From contig JADJWL010000005.1 of assembly GCA_016716385.1 (NCBI GenBank), positions 62,001-126,000 on the forward strand: a DNA stretch of 64,000 bases, given 5' to 3'. This document shows positions 17,515 to 26,983 of this stretch, in pieces. This DNA comes from Bryobacterales bacterium. Lineage in GTDB: Bacteria; Acidobacteriota; Terriglobia; Bryobacterales; Bryobacteraceae. The notes below the pieces were generated by a model. The model did not search any database. It was given only the letters and a program-made list of their open reading frames with translations, and was not told the DNA's origin. The translations under genes and the position numbers were made by a program. Each line of letters begins with the position of its first letter. Position 1 is the stretch's first letter.

Positions 17515-17949
17515 ATGGACATTCCCGCACAGATCCAGCCCTTGGTGAAGGGGCACATGGAAGCGCTGGGCGAGCTCACCGTGGAGGTGGCGGCCGAAGA
17601 TCTCGTGGCCGCCTGCCAGGTGCTGAAGGCTCAACACAAGTTCGTTCGCCTCAGCACGGTGACGGCGGTCGACCGCTTCCCCGCCGAACCTCGGTTCGAG
17701 GTCGTCTATCACCTCTATTCGATCGAGCACAACCAGCGCTTGCGTCTCAAGTGTCACGTGGGAGGGGAGGCGCCGGAAGTGGATTCAGTGACCGGCGTCT
17801 GGCAGGGCGCCAACTGGTACGAGCGGGAAGTGTTCGACCTGTTCGGCATCCGCTTCCGCAATCATCCGAATCTGACGCGGATCATGATGCCCGAGGACTG
17901 GCAAGGGCATCCTCTCCGTAAGGACTATCCAGTCAATGGGTTCAAATAG
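17515..17949 (+). CDS. nuoC: NADH-quinone oxidoreductase subunit C
   Basis: NuoC is a peripheral-arm subunit of complex I without cofactors. This 144-residue version carries the 30-kDa subunit signature (YEREVFDLFGIRFRNHPNLTRIMMPEDWQGHPLRKDYP). Its ATG directly abuts the nuoA stop, so nuoB, which normally stands between them, is missing here. Its end overlaps one possible nuoD start by 14 bases. Confidence 0.92.
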   Translation: MDIPAQIQPLVKGHMEALGELTVEVAAEDLVAACQVLKAQHKFVRLSTVTAVDRFPAEPRFEVVYHLYSIEHNQRLRLKCHVGGEAPEVDSVTGVWQGANWYEREVFDLFGIRFRNHPNLTRIMMPEDWQGHPLRKDYPVNGFK

Positions 17950-19177
17950 CACGATGAGCGAGGAACAACTCACCGCCGTCTCTGAGCCGGCCGTGAACGA
18001 TTCGCCACTGAAGCCGCGCCGCATGACCCTGAACATGGGTCCGCAGCATCCGTCAACACACGGCGTGCTGCGCCTGGTGATCGAACTCGAAGGCGAAAAG
18101 GTGATCAGTGCCACGCCGGACATCGGCTACCTGCACACGGGCATCGAGAAGGAGTTCGAGGCGAAGTTCTACCAGCAGGGAGTTACGCTGACGGACCGCA
18201 TCGATTACCTCGCTCCACTGTCGAACAATTTCTGCTACTGTCTTGCCGCCGAGAAGCTGCTCCAGGTCGAGGTGCCGCCACTGGCGCAATGGACGCGCGT
18301 GATGCTGGCGGAGTTCACGCGTCTCAACAGCCACCTGGTCTGGCTTGGGACCCACGCGCTCGACATCGGCGCGATGACGGTGTTTCTCTATTGCTTCCGG
18401 GAGCGCGAAGAGTTGCTGCGGCTGTTCGAGATGTATTCCGGGCAGCGCATGATGACCAGCTACTTCCGCATCGGCGGCCTGGCGCTTCCCCCGCCGCGCG
18501 GCTGGCAGCAGCGCGTTAAGAAGCTGATCGACATCTTTCCCAGCCGGATCGACGAATACGAAGATCTGCTGACGAAGAACGATATCTTTGTCGGCCGCAC
18601 CAAAGGGGTTGGATACCTGCCGGTCGATCAGATGATCGACCTTGGCGTCACCGGCCCCATGCTGCGTGCGGCCGGGATCGCGGTAGACATCCGTAAGAGC
18701 GAGCCGTATTCCAGCTACGAGAAGTTCGATTTCGAGGTCCCGACGCGGACGGAGAACGATGTGTACGCGCGCTATCTCGTGCGGCTTGCGGAGATGCGTC
18801 AGAGCGTGCGCATCATCCAGCAGGCATGGGAGGGCATGCCGGGCGGGCCGCATCAGGCCGACGCGCCAAAGGTCGTCCTTCCTGAGCGGGAAAAGATGAA
18901 GACCCAAATGGAGTCGCTCATCTACCACTTCAAGATCGTCACGGAAGGCTTCCGGGTGCCTCCCGGAGAGGTGTACCAGGTGATTGAATCGCCCCGCGGC
19001 GAAGTCGGTTACTACATGGTGAGCGACGGCACGAGCAAGCCCTACCGGGTCCACGTGCGTGGGCCCAGCTATGGCAACCTGCAGGCCATCGCCGACATGG
19101 TCCGCGGCACGATGGTGGCCGACGTGATCGCCATCCTCGGCAGCATGGACTTTGTCCTTGGCGACATTGACCGCTAG
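17936..19177 (+). CDS. nuoD: NADH-quinone oxidoreductase subunit D
   Basis: NuoD is the 49-kDa subunit that forms much of the quinone-binding pocket. This 413-residue protein has the conserved MGPQHPSTHGVLRL near the N-terminus (quinone-site His), GALTPFF-type middle motifs (here DIGAMTVFLYCFREREELL) and the C-terminal ending GSMDFVLGDIDR. ATG 17936 overlaps nuoC; ATG 17954 (MSEEQ) is an alternative. The pocket's other half would be NuoB, which is not in this operon. Confidence 0.94.
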   Translation: MGSNSTMSEEQLTAVSEPAVNDSPLKPRRMTLNMGPQHPSTHGVLRLVIELEGEKVISATPDIGYLHTGIEKEFEAKFYQQGVTLTDRIDYLAPLSNNFCYCLAAEKLLQVEVPPLAQWTRVMLAEFTRLNSHLVWLGTHALDIGAMTVFLYCFREREELLRLFEMYSGQRMMTSYFRIGGLALPPPRGWQQRVKKLIDIFPSRIDEYEDLLTKNDIFVGRTKGVGYLPVDQMIDLGVTGPMLRAAGIAVDIRKSEPYSSYEKFDFEVPTRTENDVYARYLVRLAEMRQSVRIIQQAWEGMPGGPHQADAPKVVLPEREKMKTQMESLIYHFKIVTEGFRVPPGEVYQVIESPRGEVGYYMVSDGTSKPYRVHVRGPSYGNLQAIADMVRGTMVADVIAILGSMDFVLGDIDR

Positions 19178-19196
19178 CGGACAGAACGGAAACATC

Positions 19197-19679
19197 ATGA
19201 CGTTTTCGCCCGAACTGGAAGAGAAGTTTGCCCGGCTCCTGACCATTTACCCGGAAGGCCGCCAGCGCTCCGCGGTGGTGCCGATGTTGATGTTTGCGCA
19301 GGACGAGGTCGGCCATGTCACGCCGGAACTGATCGAGGAGATCGCAAAGCGCATTGGAATCCCGACCGTGCAGATTGAGGAGGTGGTGACCTACTACTCG
19401 ATGCTGCACCAGAAGCCGATGGGCAAGTACCACGTCCAGATCTGCACGAACGTGAGCTGCATGCTGACCGGCGGTACGGAGCTATGGGAACGCGCCTGTC
19501 AGAAGTTGGGAATCGGACATCTCCAGCGCACCGGGGACGGGCAGATCTCCTTGGAAGAGGTGGAGTGCATCGGCGCCTGTTCCTGGGCCCCGGCGCTCCA
19601 GGTGAACTACGACTTCCATCACAATGTGACGCCCGAGAAGCTCGATGAAATCCTCGAGGCGTGCCGCAAGGTCAACTGA
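19197..19679 (+). CDS. nuoE: NADH-quinone oxidoreductase subunit E
   Basis: A 160-residue thioredoxin-like subunit with a 2Fe-2S centre (N1a) bound by C83, C88, C124 and C128, seen as CTNVSC and CIGACSWAP. It works with NuoF in the NADH-oxidising module. The start MTFSPELEEKF is preferred over an open frame that begins inside nuoD at 19152. Confidence 0.93.
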   Translation: MTFSPELEEKFARLLTIYPEGRQRSAVVPMLMFAQDEVGHVTPELIEEIAKRIGIPTVQIEEVVTYYSMLHQKPMGKYHVQICTNVSCMLTGGTELWERACQKLGIGHLQRTGDGQISLEEVECIGACSWAPALQVNYDFHHNVTPEKLDEILEACRKVN

Positions 19680-19688
19680 GGTCCGGAC

Positions 19689-21020
19689 ATGACAAAGCTC
19701 TACAACGAACCGAGCCCGCTCGAAACCCGCGTCCTGACCAAGCGTTTCGGTCTGCCGAATTCCGCTTCGCTCGATACGTATCTGGCGACCGACGGCTACG
19801 TCGCGATCCGCAAGGCGATCGAGATGACGCAGGACGACGTCATCAACGAAGTCAAAGCGTCGAATCTGCGGGGACGCGGCGGCGCCGGCTTCCCGACCGG
19901 GATGAAGTGGGGCTTTGTCCCCCGCAGTTCGCCGAAGCCGAAGTACATCGTGGTCAATGCGGATGAGAGTGAGCCAGGGACCTGCAAGGACCGGCTCCTC
20001 ATGGAATACGATCCGCACCAGTTGATCGAGGGCATGATGATTGCCGGCCGGGCCGTCGACGCCAAGGCTGGGTATATCTATATCCGCGGCGAGTACCGCT
20101 ACCTCATCGACATCATGGACAAGGCGATTGCCGAAGCCTACCAGCGGGGCTATCTCGGCAAGAACCTGTTCGGCTCGGATTTTTCGTTCGACTGCTACAC
20201 GCACACGGGCGCGGGCGCTTACGAGTGCGGCGAGGAATCGGCGCTGCTGGAATCGCTTGAGGGCAAACGCGGGGTGCCGCGCATCCGGCCGCCGTTTCCG
20301 GCTGTCGTGGGCGCGTGGCAGTGCCCGACCATTTTGAACAACGTCGAGACCTTTTGTGCGGTCCCCCCGATCATCCGCGATGGCGGGGCGGCCTTCGCCG
20401 CGCTCGGCGTTCCGAAGGCGGGCGGGACCAGGCTGACCTGCCTCTCCGGCCATCTGAACAAGCCGGGTGTGTACGAACTGGCCCTGGGTTTCCCGCTCGA
20501 CAAGATGATCAACGAAGTCGGCGGCGGCATCCCCAACGGCAGGAAGTTGAAAGCGTTTATTCCCGGCGGTTCGTCCTGCCCGATCCTGACGGCGGCCGAG
20601 TGCGAAGGCCTCACGATGGACTATGACTCGATGGCCAACGCCAAGACGATGCTTGGTTCGGGCGGAGTCGTCGTGATGGATGACACGACGGACATGGTGA
20701 AGGTCGCGTTGCGCATCATGCGGTTTTACGCGCACGAAAGCTGCGGATGGTGCATCCCGTGCCGCGAGGGAACGGCGTGGCTGCGCAAGATTCTGACCCG
20801 GTTCGTCGACGGGATGGGCACTAAACAGGACATCAACCTCATCGGCGACCTGGCGCATAACATGTTGGGCCGGACTTTCTGTCCGCTCGGCGACGCGGCT
20901 GCGCTGCCGACCATTTCCATCGTTGAGAAGTTCCGCGACGAGTTCGAAGCGTATCTCGCGCGGACAACGGTATCGATCCCGGTGCAGTCGGACTTGCCGG
21001 TCCTGCAGCCGGGAATGTAA
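19689..21020 (+). CDS. nuoF: NADH-quinone oxidoreductase subunit F
   Basis: NuoF binds NADH and FMN and one 4Fe-4S cluster (N3). The 443-residue protein has the NAD/FMN loop RGRGGAGFPTGMKW, the FMN region GAYECGEESALLES, and cluster ligands in ESCGWCIPCREG (C352, C355, C358) plus C398. It follows nuoE by 9 bases. All expected residues are present. Confidence 0.95.
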   Translation: MTKLYNEPSPLETRVLTKRFGLPNSASLDTYLATDGYVAIRKAIEMTQDDVINEVKASNLRGRGGAGFPTGMKWGFVPRSSPKPKYIVVNADESEPGTCKDRLLMEYDPHQLIEGMMIAGRAVDAKAGYIYIRGEYRYLIDIMDKAIAEAYQRGYLGKNLFGSDFSFDCYTHTGAGAYECGEESALLESLEGKRGVPRIRPPFPAVVGAWQCPTILNNVETFCAVPPIIRDGGAAFAALGVPKAGGTRLTCLSGHLNKPGVYELALGFPLDKMINEVGGGIPNGRKLKAFIPGGSSCPILTAAECEGLTMDYDSMANAKTMLGSGGVVVMDDTTDMVKVALRIMRFYAHESCGWCIPCREGTAWLRKILTRFVDGMGTKQDINLIGDLAHNMLGRTFCPLGDAAALPTISIVEKFRDEFEAYLARTTVSIPVQSDLPVLQPGM

Positions 21021-21036
21021 GAGAACGAAGCTCATT

Positions 21037-23115
21037 ATGGCCGAACTCGTCTCCCTGACAATCGACGGACGGACGGTCCAGGTGCCGCCCGGGACGCTGG
21101 TCATCGACGCCGCGAAGAAAATTGGCGTCGAGGTGCCGGCCTTCTGTTACTACGAGGGTCTCAGCCTGCAGGCTGCCTGCCGGATGTGTCTGGTGGAAGT
21201 GGAAAAAATGCCGAAGCTGATGGCGGGCTGTACGCTGCCGGTTGCTGAAGGCATGGTGGTTCGCACCGAAACTCCCACAATCGCCAAGGCGCGAAAGTCG
21301 ACTCTCGAATTCCTGTTGACCAACCACCCGCTCGATTGCCCGGTGTGCGACAAGGGCGGCGAGTGCGAGTTGCAGGACATGGTCTTCCGCTATGGGGCGG
21401 GAGAGAGCCGGTACACCGAGATCAAACACCACGTCGACGAGAAGCAGTGGTCGCCGGTCGTGTACTTCGACGCGCCGCGCTGCATTCTCTGCTACCGGTG
21501 CGTGCGCATTTGCGATGAGGGCATGGGCGTTGGCGCACTCGGGGTCATCAATCGCGGCGTCGTGAGCGAGATTGCGCCGAACAAGACCGACCACCTCGAA
21601 TGCGACGAGTGCGGCATGTGCATCGACATCTGCCCCGTCGGCGCTCTCACAAGCGGCGCGTACCGCTACAAGACGCGGCCCTGGGAGATGCAGCATGTCG
21701 GCACGATCTGCACCCACTGTTCGAACGGCTGCAAGACCACGCTCGGGGTCCGGAACAACGAGATCATGCGCGGCGACAACCGCGACCAGTCCGGCGTGAA
21801 CGGTGAGTTCCTCTGCATCAAGGGCCGCTATGCCTTCGACTTCTATCATCACCAGGAACGGCTGCAGTCGCCGCTCGTGCGGAAGAACGGCAAGCTTGAG
21901 CCCGTCTCCTGGAAAGAGGCTTTGGAAGCGGCCGCGGCGCGGTTGAAAGCCGCCAGGGATGCCGGATCGAAGATCGGCGTGATCGGATCCACCCGCACCT
22001 CCAACGAAGAGAATTTCTACCTCCAGAAGTTTGCCCGCCTCGGTCTGGGCACTAACCACATCGACCATCACCGCACGGGCGACGTCGTGACACTGTTGGA
22101 CGCACTGAGCGGCCAGAAAGATGCCCTGGCGACCACCGCCGATCTGTACGAGAAGCCGGCCATCGTCGTGCTTGGCGCGGACCTCGCGCTTGAGCATCCG
22201 CTGCTCTCCTTCCAGATCCGCGCCAACTTCCGCCACCATCAGGCGCGGGTTTACGCGGTTACCGAGAAACCTGTGCGCGAGGACAAGTACGCTGCCGCAG
22301 CGATCCGTTGCGATGCGGCCGGGGAGCTGGCGGCGCTTGAAACGCTGCGCGAGAAGCTGGCGAATGAGCCTGAACTCGTGATCGTCTTTGGCGATACGGT
22401 GAAGGGCGACGCCGTGCGCAAGCTGGTGGCGTTCGGATCGTCCCTTGGCAAGCCGGTGAAATATGTCGCGCTGGTCGACTATTCGAACTCGCGCGGCGCC
22501 ATGGACATGGGCCTCGTCCCGGAGCTGCTCCCGGGTTACCGCCCGAGCGGGCAGACGGGAATGTCCGCCGGCGAGATGGTGGCTTCCGGCGATCTCGACA
22601 TGCTCTACATCGTCGGCGCGAATCCGCTGGAAGGTGGACAGCCGCTGGGCGGCAAGCCGTTCGTAATCGTCCACGAGATGTTCCTCACAGAGACCGCTCA
22701 GGCCGCTGACATTGTGTTCCCCGCTTCTTCGGCTTACGAGAAGAACGGCACCGTGACGAGCGTGACGGGCGAGGTGCAGCAACTGAAGAAGGCCGTGCAG
22801 GCGATGGGCACCAAACCGGACCTCGAAATCCTGGGCCTGCTGGTCCGCGAGATGGGGCTCGCCGCCCAGATCGGTCCCTGGACGCCGGACAAAGTGTTTC
22901 AGGAAATCCGCGAGACGGTTCCAGGGTATAATATGCCTTTACCGGTCATCGCTACTGGAGGAGCCGTGCAAACGGCGCCCGTCAATGGACGCATCGAGGT
23001 GGATGCGCGTCCGGATCTCGTGCGGTCCTCGCGCGACGGGCTCTTTACGTCGGGGACTCTGGGACGCTACTCGAAAGTGCTCAATTCCGTAGTGGAAGGA
23101 CGCCACCACACGTAA
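21037..23115 (+). CDS. nuoG: NADH-quinone oxidoreductase subunit G
   Basis: A 692-residue iron-sulfur subunit. The N-terminal ferredoxin domain binds 2Fe-2S through C37, C48, C51 and C65. Next is the unusual His-ligated cluster (H97, C101, C104, C110). Two 4Fe-4S sets follow (C149, C152, C155 and C199; C189, C192, C195 and C159). A further CxxCxxxC...C set (C225, C228, C232, C260) matches the extra N7 cluster found in only some bacteria. A molybdopterin-oxidoreductase-like domain fills the rest. The start MAELVSLTIDG is chosen as the ferredoxin start; the open frame extends into nuoF. Confidence 0.93.
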   Translation: MAELVSLTIDGRTVQVPPGTLVIDAAKKIGVEVPAFCYYEGLSLQAACRMCLVEVEKMPKLMAGCTLPVAEGMVVRTETPTIAKARKSTLEFLLTNHPLDCPVCDKGGECELQDMVFRYGAGESRYTEIKHHVDEKQWSPVVYFDAPRCILCYRCVRICDEGMGVGALGVINRGVVSEIAPNKTDHLECDECGMCIDICPVGALTSGAYRYKTRPWEMQHVGTICTHCSNGCKTTLGVRNNEIMRGDNRDQSGVNGEFLCIKGRYAFDFYHHQERLQSPLVRKNGKLEPVSWKEALEAAAARLKAARDAGSKIGVIGSTRTSNEENFYLQKFARLGLGTNHIDHHRTGDVVTLLDALSGQKDALATTADLYEKPAIVVLGADLALEHPLLSFQIRANFRHHQARVYAVTEKPVREDKYAAAAIRCDAAGELAALETLREKLANEPELVIVFGDTVKGDAVRKLVAFGSSLGKPVKYVALVDYSNSRGAMDMGLVPELLPGYRPSGQTGMSAGEMVASGDLDMLYIVGANPLEGGQPLGGKPFVIVHEMFLTETAQAADIVFPASSAYEKNGTVTSVTGEVQQLKKAVQAMGTKPDLEILGLLVREMGLAAQIGPWTPDKVFQEIRETVPGYNMPLPVIATGGAVQTAPVNGRIEVDARPDLVRSSRDGLFTSGTLGRYSKVLNSVVEGRHHT

Positions 23116-24302
23116 TGGAATTCTTCATCGTCAGCACCATCAAGGCGCTGCTGGTCTTCTTTGTCCTGATGACCACGCTCGCCTATCTGCAATGGGTTGA
23201 ACGAAAAGTCATCGCGCACATCCAGCTTCGCCAGGGGCCCTACCGCGTAGGGCCCCATGGTTTGTTGCAACCCCTCGCGGACGTGATCAAGCTGATCACG
23301 AAAGAAGGCATCGTCCCGCCCCACGTCAACAAGTTTTTCTACTTCCTCGCGCCGATCATTGCGGTCTCCATGTCGCTGATCGCGATCTCAGTGATCCCGT
23401 TCGGCGGGGAGATCGAAGTCTTCGGCATCACGACGCACATGCAGTTGACGGATCTGAACATCGGATTGCTGCTGGTGCTGGCGTTGGCCTCAATGGGGAC
23501 GTATGGCATTGCGCTCGCGGGTTGGGCGTCGAACAACAAGTATTCACTGCTCGGCGGCCTGCGCAGTTCCGCGCAGATGGTCAGCTACGAGCTTCCCCTG
23601 TCGCTGGCGATCGCCTCCCCGCTGCTGTTGCTGAATACCCTGAGCTTAAGGGAGATGGTCACACAGCAGGAGGGCTTCATGCTGGGCTTCCTGCCCAATT
23701 GGACGATCTTTCAGGGTCCGGCGCCGCAACTTGTCGGGATGGTCCTGTTCCTCATTGCCGCCTTCGCCGAGACGAACCGCATCCCATTCGACCTGCCCGA
23801 GGCAGAAACAGAACTCGTCGCCGGGTTCCATGCCGAGTACAGCAGTATGAAGTTCGCGGCGTTCTTCATGGCGGAGTACTCGAATATGCTCACGGCCGCC
23901 GCCGTCACGACCACCGTGTTCCTCGGTGGCTGGCTTCCGGCATTGCCGGGCATGGCGGGGGACCTGATCGCGCCCGCGGTCTTCGCCACGGGAGGCGCCG
24001 TGTGCCTCTATCACGGTCTGAACCCGGCCCGGAAGCGCGACAAATACACTCTGCCGGTGTTCGCGCTGGTGTTCTTCGGCTTGGCCGCGCTGTTCCTAGC
24101 GCCGCCGCTCAAGGACATCGCGATGCCACTGTTCTGGTTTGGGGCGAAGACTGGAGCCCTGCTGTTCGTCTTTATCTGGATCCGCGGGACGCTGCCGCGC
24201 TTCCGCTATGACCAGCTCATGGGGTTCTGCTGGAAGTTTCTGTTCCCGGTCGCTGTGCTCCATCTGCTTGCCACAGCGCTGCTGGTAGCGTTGGCCGGGT
24301 AA
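23115..24302 (+). CDS. nuoH: NADH-quinone oxidoreductase subunit H
   Basis: NuoH is the membrane subunit that lines the quinone tunnel and links to the proton channels. This 395-residue protein has about eight helices and the family motifs ERKVIAHIQLRQGPYRVGP and AETNRIPFDLPEAETELVAGFHAEYSS. Its ATG overlaps the nuoG stop (TAATG). The next gene is nuoJ; nuoI, normally in between, is absent and only 22 bases separate the genes. Confidence 0.95.
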   Translation: MEFFIVSTIKALLVFFVLMTTLAYLQWVERKVIAHIQLRQGPYRVGPHGLLQPLADVIKLITKEGIVPPHVNKFFYFLAPIIAVSMSLIAISVIPFGGEIEVFGITTHMQLTDLNIGLLLVLALASMGTYGIALAGWASNNKYSLLGGLRSSAQMVSYELPLSLAIASPLLLLNTLSLREMVTQQEGFMLGFLPNWTIFQGPAPQLVGMVLFLIAAFAETNRIPFDLPEAETELVAGFHAEYSSMKFAAFFMAEYSNMLTAAAVTTTVFLGGWLPALPGMAGDLIAPAVFATGGAVCLYHGLNPARKRDKYTLPVFALVFFGLAALFLAPPLKDIAMPLFWFGAKTGALLFVFIWIRGTLPRFRYDQLMGFCWKFLFPVAVLHLLATALLVALAG

Positions 24303-24324
24303 CCCGGAAGGATTGTAACTGGCA

Positions 24325-24825
24325 ATGGACTTGATCTTATTCCTGGCGTTCGCGGCGATCGCGGTCATCTGCGCCCTCAGCGTGGTCCTGCAGACGCATC
24401 CGATCGCGAGCGCCCTGTCGCTGGTCGGCGTCATGGGCGCCCTCTCGGTGCTCTACCTGCTGCTGGGCGCGGAATTCATCGCGATGGTGCAGGTGATCGT
24501 GTACGCCGGCGCGGTGATGGTGTTGTTCGTCTTCGTGATTATGTTGCTGAACGCTGATGCCGAGAGTCCCCGCAGCACGTCGGCGATGGCGAAGGCTTTG
24601 GGTTTGCCCATCTTTCTGGCGTTCGCGGCGGTGCTGGCCCTGGCCGTTCTCCGGCTGTTCCCGGATACGCCCCTGGTCCGGTTCGGCGAGTTCACGGGCG
24701 GCGGGCCGGCGGATGTCGGCATGGCGCTGTTCACGCGCTACCTCCTGCCCTTCGAAGTGATTTCCGTCCTGATTCTGATTGCGATCGTGGGCGCGGTCGT
24801 GCTGGCACGCAAGGAGATCGACTAA
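24325..24825 (+). CDS. nuoJ: NADH-quinone oxidoreductase subunit J
   Basis: A 166-residue membrane subunit with five helices and the conserved pi-bulge helix region EFIAMVQVIVYAGAVMVLFVFVIMLLN. It lies in the proton-pumping arm. Its 3' end leads into nuoK with 4 bases between. Confidence 0.93.
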   Translation: MDLILFLAFAAIAVICALSVVLQTHPIASALSLVGVMGALSVLYLLLGAEFIAMVQVIVYAGAVMVLFVFVIMLLNADAESPRSTSAMAKALGLPIFLAFAAVLALAVLRLFPDTPLVRFGEFTGGGPADVGMALFTRYLLPFEVISVLILIAIVGAVVLARKEID

Positions 24826-24829
24826 GTTG

Positions 24830-25138
24830 ATGAACGGAGTTCCTCTTTCCTGGTACCTCGTCCTGAGCGCGATCCTGTTCTCGCTGGGCGTTGCGGGGTT
24901 CCTCTTCCGCCGCAACATCATCACGATCTTCATGTCGATCGAACTCATGCTGAACGCGGTCAACCTGACCTTTATCGCGTTTTCCTACGATCTTCGGCAG
25001 GTCAACGGCCACATCTTCACGTTTTTCGTGATGGTGGTCGCCGCCGCTGAAGCCGCGGTCGGCCTGGCGATCATCCTGACGGTGTACAAGAACCGCGGCA
25101 CGCTGAACGCGGACGACGTGAATTCGTTGAGATTCTAG
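24830..25138 (+). CDS. nuoK: NADH-quinone oxidoreductase subunit K
   Basis: A 102-residue three-helix subunit with the conserved Glu residues in MSIELMLNAVNL and AAAEAAVGLAIIL, which form part of a proton path. The ATG at 24830 (MNGVPLSWYLVLS) is taken; a TTG lies one codon upstream. Length is standard. Confidence 0.93.
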   Translation: MNGVPLSWYLVLSAILFSLGVAGFLFRRNIITIFMSIELMLNAVNLTFIAFSYDLRQVNGHIFTFFVMVVAAAEAAVGLAIILTVYKNRGTLNADDVNSLRF

Positions 25139-25141
25139 GCG

Positions 25142-26983
25142 ATGCAGCAACTCTGGCTGATTCCGACCTTTCCCCTGCTGGGGTTCCTGATCAACGGCAT
25201 CTTCGGACGGCGTCTGCCGAAGCAGGCCGTCAATGCCGTGGCCATTGGCAGCGTTTTGCTGTCGTTCGTCTGGGTTTTGAAGACGCTCTCCGGACTGTGG
25301 CCCATCGACCAGCCCCACATCGAGCGCTACTTCACCTGGTTTGAGAGCGGGGAACTGAGCATCGGTTTCGATCTCGCAGTCGACCGCCTCACCGCTGTCA
25401 TGTTGATGGTGGTGACAGGCGTCGGCTCCCTGATTCACGTGTACTCGATCGGGTACATGTCGCACGAGGGCGGGTACTACCGCTTTTTCGCCTACCTCAA
25501 CCTGTTCATGTTCTTCATGCTGATCCTGGTGCTGGGCGCCAACTTCCTGCTTCTCTTCGTGGGATGGGAAGGCGTGGGGCTGTGCAGCTTCCTGTTGATC
25601 GGCTTCTACTTCGTGAAGAAGTCCGCCACCGACGCCGGCAACAAGGCGTTCATCGTGAACCGCATCGGCGACTTCGGCTTCTCGCTCGCCATGTTCCTGG
25701 TGTTCGTGACCTTCGGTTCGCTGGACTTCGACAAGGTGCTGCCGCAGGTGGCAGGATACGCCGACACCGGGACGATCACGCTAATCTGTCTGCTGCTGAT
25801 GGTCGGCGCCGCGGGCAAGTCCGCGCAGATTCCGCTCTACGTTTGGCTGCCGGACGCGATGGAAGGTCCCACGCCGGTGTCGGCGCTAATCCACGCCGCG
25901 ACGATGGTGACGGCCGGCGTCTACATGGTGGCCCGCGCGGCGCCGCTCTACCAGGCGTCTCCGGCGGCGATGGAAGTGGTCGCGGTGGTCGGGCTGTTGA
26001 CGGCGGTGATGGCCGCGACGATCGGCATCACGCAGTACGATATCAAGAAGGTCTTCGCCTACTCGACGGTCTCGCAACTGGGGTACATGTTTGTCGCCGT
26101 GGGCGTCGGGGCGTACTCGGCGGGCATCTGGCACCTGATGACGCACGCGTTCTTCAAGGCCGTGCTCTTCCTTGGCGCGGGATCGGTCATCCACGCGCTC
26201 TCCGGCGAACAGGACATGCGGCAGATGGGCGGGCTGCGGAAGAAGATTCCGATTACGTTCTACAGCATCCTGTTCGCATCGCTGGCTATCGCCGGATTCC
26301 CGTTTACCGCGGGCTACTTCAGCAAGGATGAGATTCTGCTCGCGGCGCACCACCACGCGCCCTGGATGTACTGGGTGGCGACGATCACGGCGGGGATGAC
26401 GGCGTTTTACGTGTTCCGGGCGCTGTTCATGACGTTCTTTGGGAAGTACCGCGGCAAGGAACACCCGCATGAATCGCCCCTCGTGATGACGGCGCCCGTG
26501 GGCATCCTGGCGTTGCTGTCCCTGTTCGGCGGATTTCTGAACGTCCCGCAGTGGCTCTCACCGATGTTCCCGCTGGATGGCGGAGCGCACGACCTGACGC
26601 TGGTGGCGATATCGGTGGCCTTCGGCCTCGCCGGCATCGGTCTCGCGTACTACATGTATGTGCTGCGACCTGAACTGCCGGGCCAGATTGCCACGTCGCT
26701 CGGCGGCCTGTACACGCTCGTCTACAACAAATACTTCGTCGATGAAATGTATGACGCGGCGGTCGTGAAGCCACTGATCAGCGGCTCGCGGCAGGTTCTC
26801 TGGAAGGGCGCCGATGTCGGGCTCATCGACGGTATCGTGAACGGCGTTGGGACGGTGGCACGATCGGTCGGCGGGGTCTTGAAGCTCCTGCAGTCGGGCA
26901 ACATCCGCAGCTATGCGACGTGGGTGGTGATGGGTTCGATCATTGTGCTCGTCGCGATGGGCGTCGCCGGAGGTGGTAAGTGA
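25142..26983 (+). CDS. nuoL: NADH-quinone oxidoreductase subunit L
   Basis: A 613-residue Mrp-antiporter-like subunit with about fifteen helices, forming the distal proton channel of complex I. Family text includes WEGVGLCSFLLIGFYF, the channel Lys region AAGKSAQIPLYVWLPDAMEGPTPVSALIHAATMV and HAFFKAVLFLGAGSVIHAL. A long C-terminal helix region follows. Its end overlaps the nuoM start by 4 bases. Confidence 0.95.
   Translation: MQQLWLIPTFPLLGFLINGIFGRRLPKQAVNAVAIGSVLLSFVWVLKTLSGLWPIDQPHIERYFTWFESGELSIGFDLAVDRLTAVMLMVVTGVGSLIHVYSIGYMSHEGGYYRFFAYLNLFMFFMLILVLGANFLLLFVGWEGVGLCSFLLIGFYFVKKSATDAGNKAFIVNRIGDFGFSLAMFLVFVTFGSLDFDKVLPQVAGYADTGTITLICLLLMVGAAGKSAQIPLYVWLPDAMEGPTPVSALIHAATMVTAGVYMVARAAPLYQASPAAMEVVAVVGLLTAVMAATIGITQYDIKKVFAYSTVSQLGYMFVAVGVGAYSAGIWHLMTHAFFKAVLFLGAGSVIHALSGEQDMRQMGGLRKKIPITFYSILFASLAIAGFPFTAGYFSKDEILLAAHHHAPWMYWVATITAGMTAFYVFRALFMTFFGKYRGKEHPHESPLVMTAPVGILALLSLFGGFLNVPQWLSPMFPLDGGAHDLTLVAISVAFGLAGIGLAYYMYVLRPELPGQIATSLGGLYTLVYNKYFVDEMYDAAVVKPLISGSRQVLWKGADVGLIDGIVNGVGTVARSVGGVLKLLQSGNIRSYATWVVMGSIIVLVAMGVAGGGK

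Noticed and set aside
16780..17757. A 325-residue minus-strand protein over nuoA/nuoC
   Set aside because: Only its last 81 residues are ThiS; the rest is antisense to nuoA and nuoC and has no family-like sequence.
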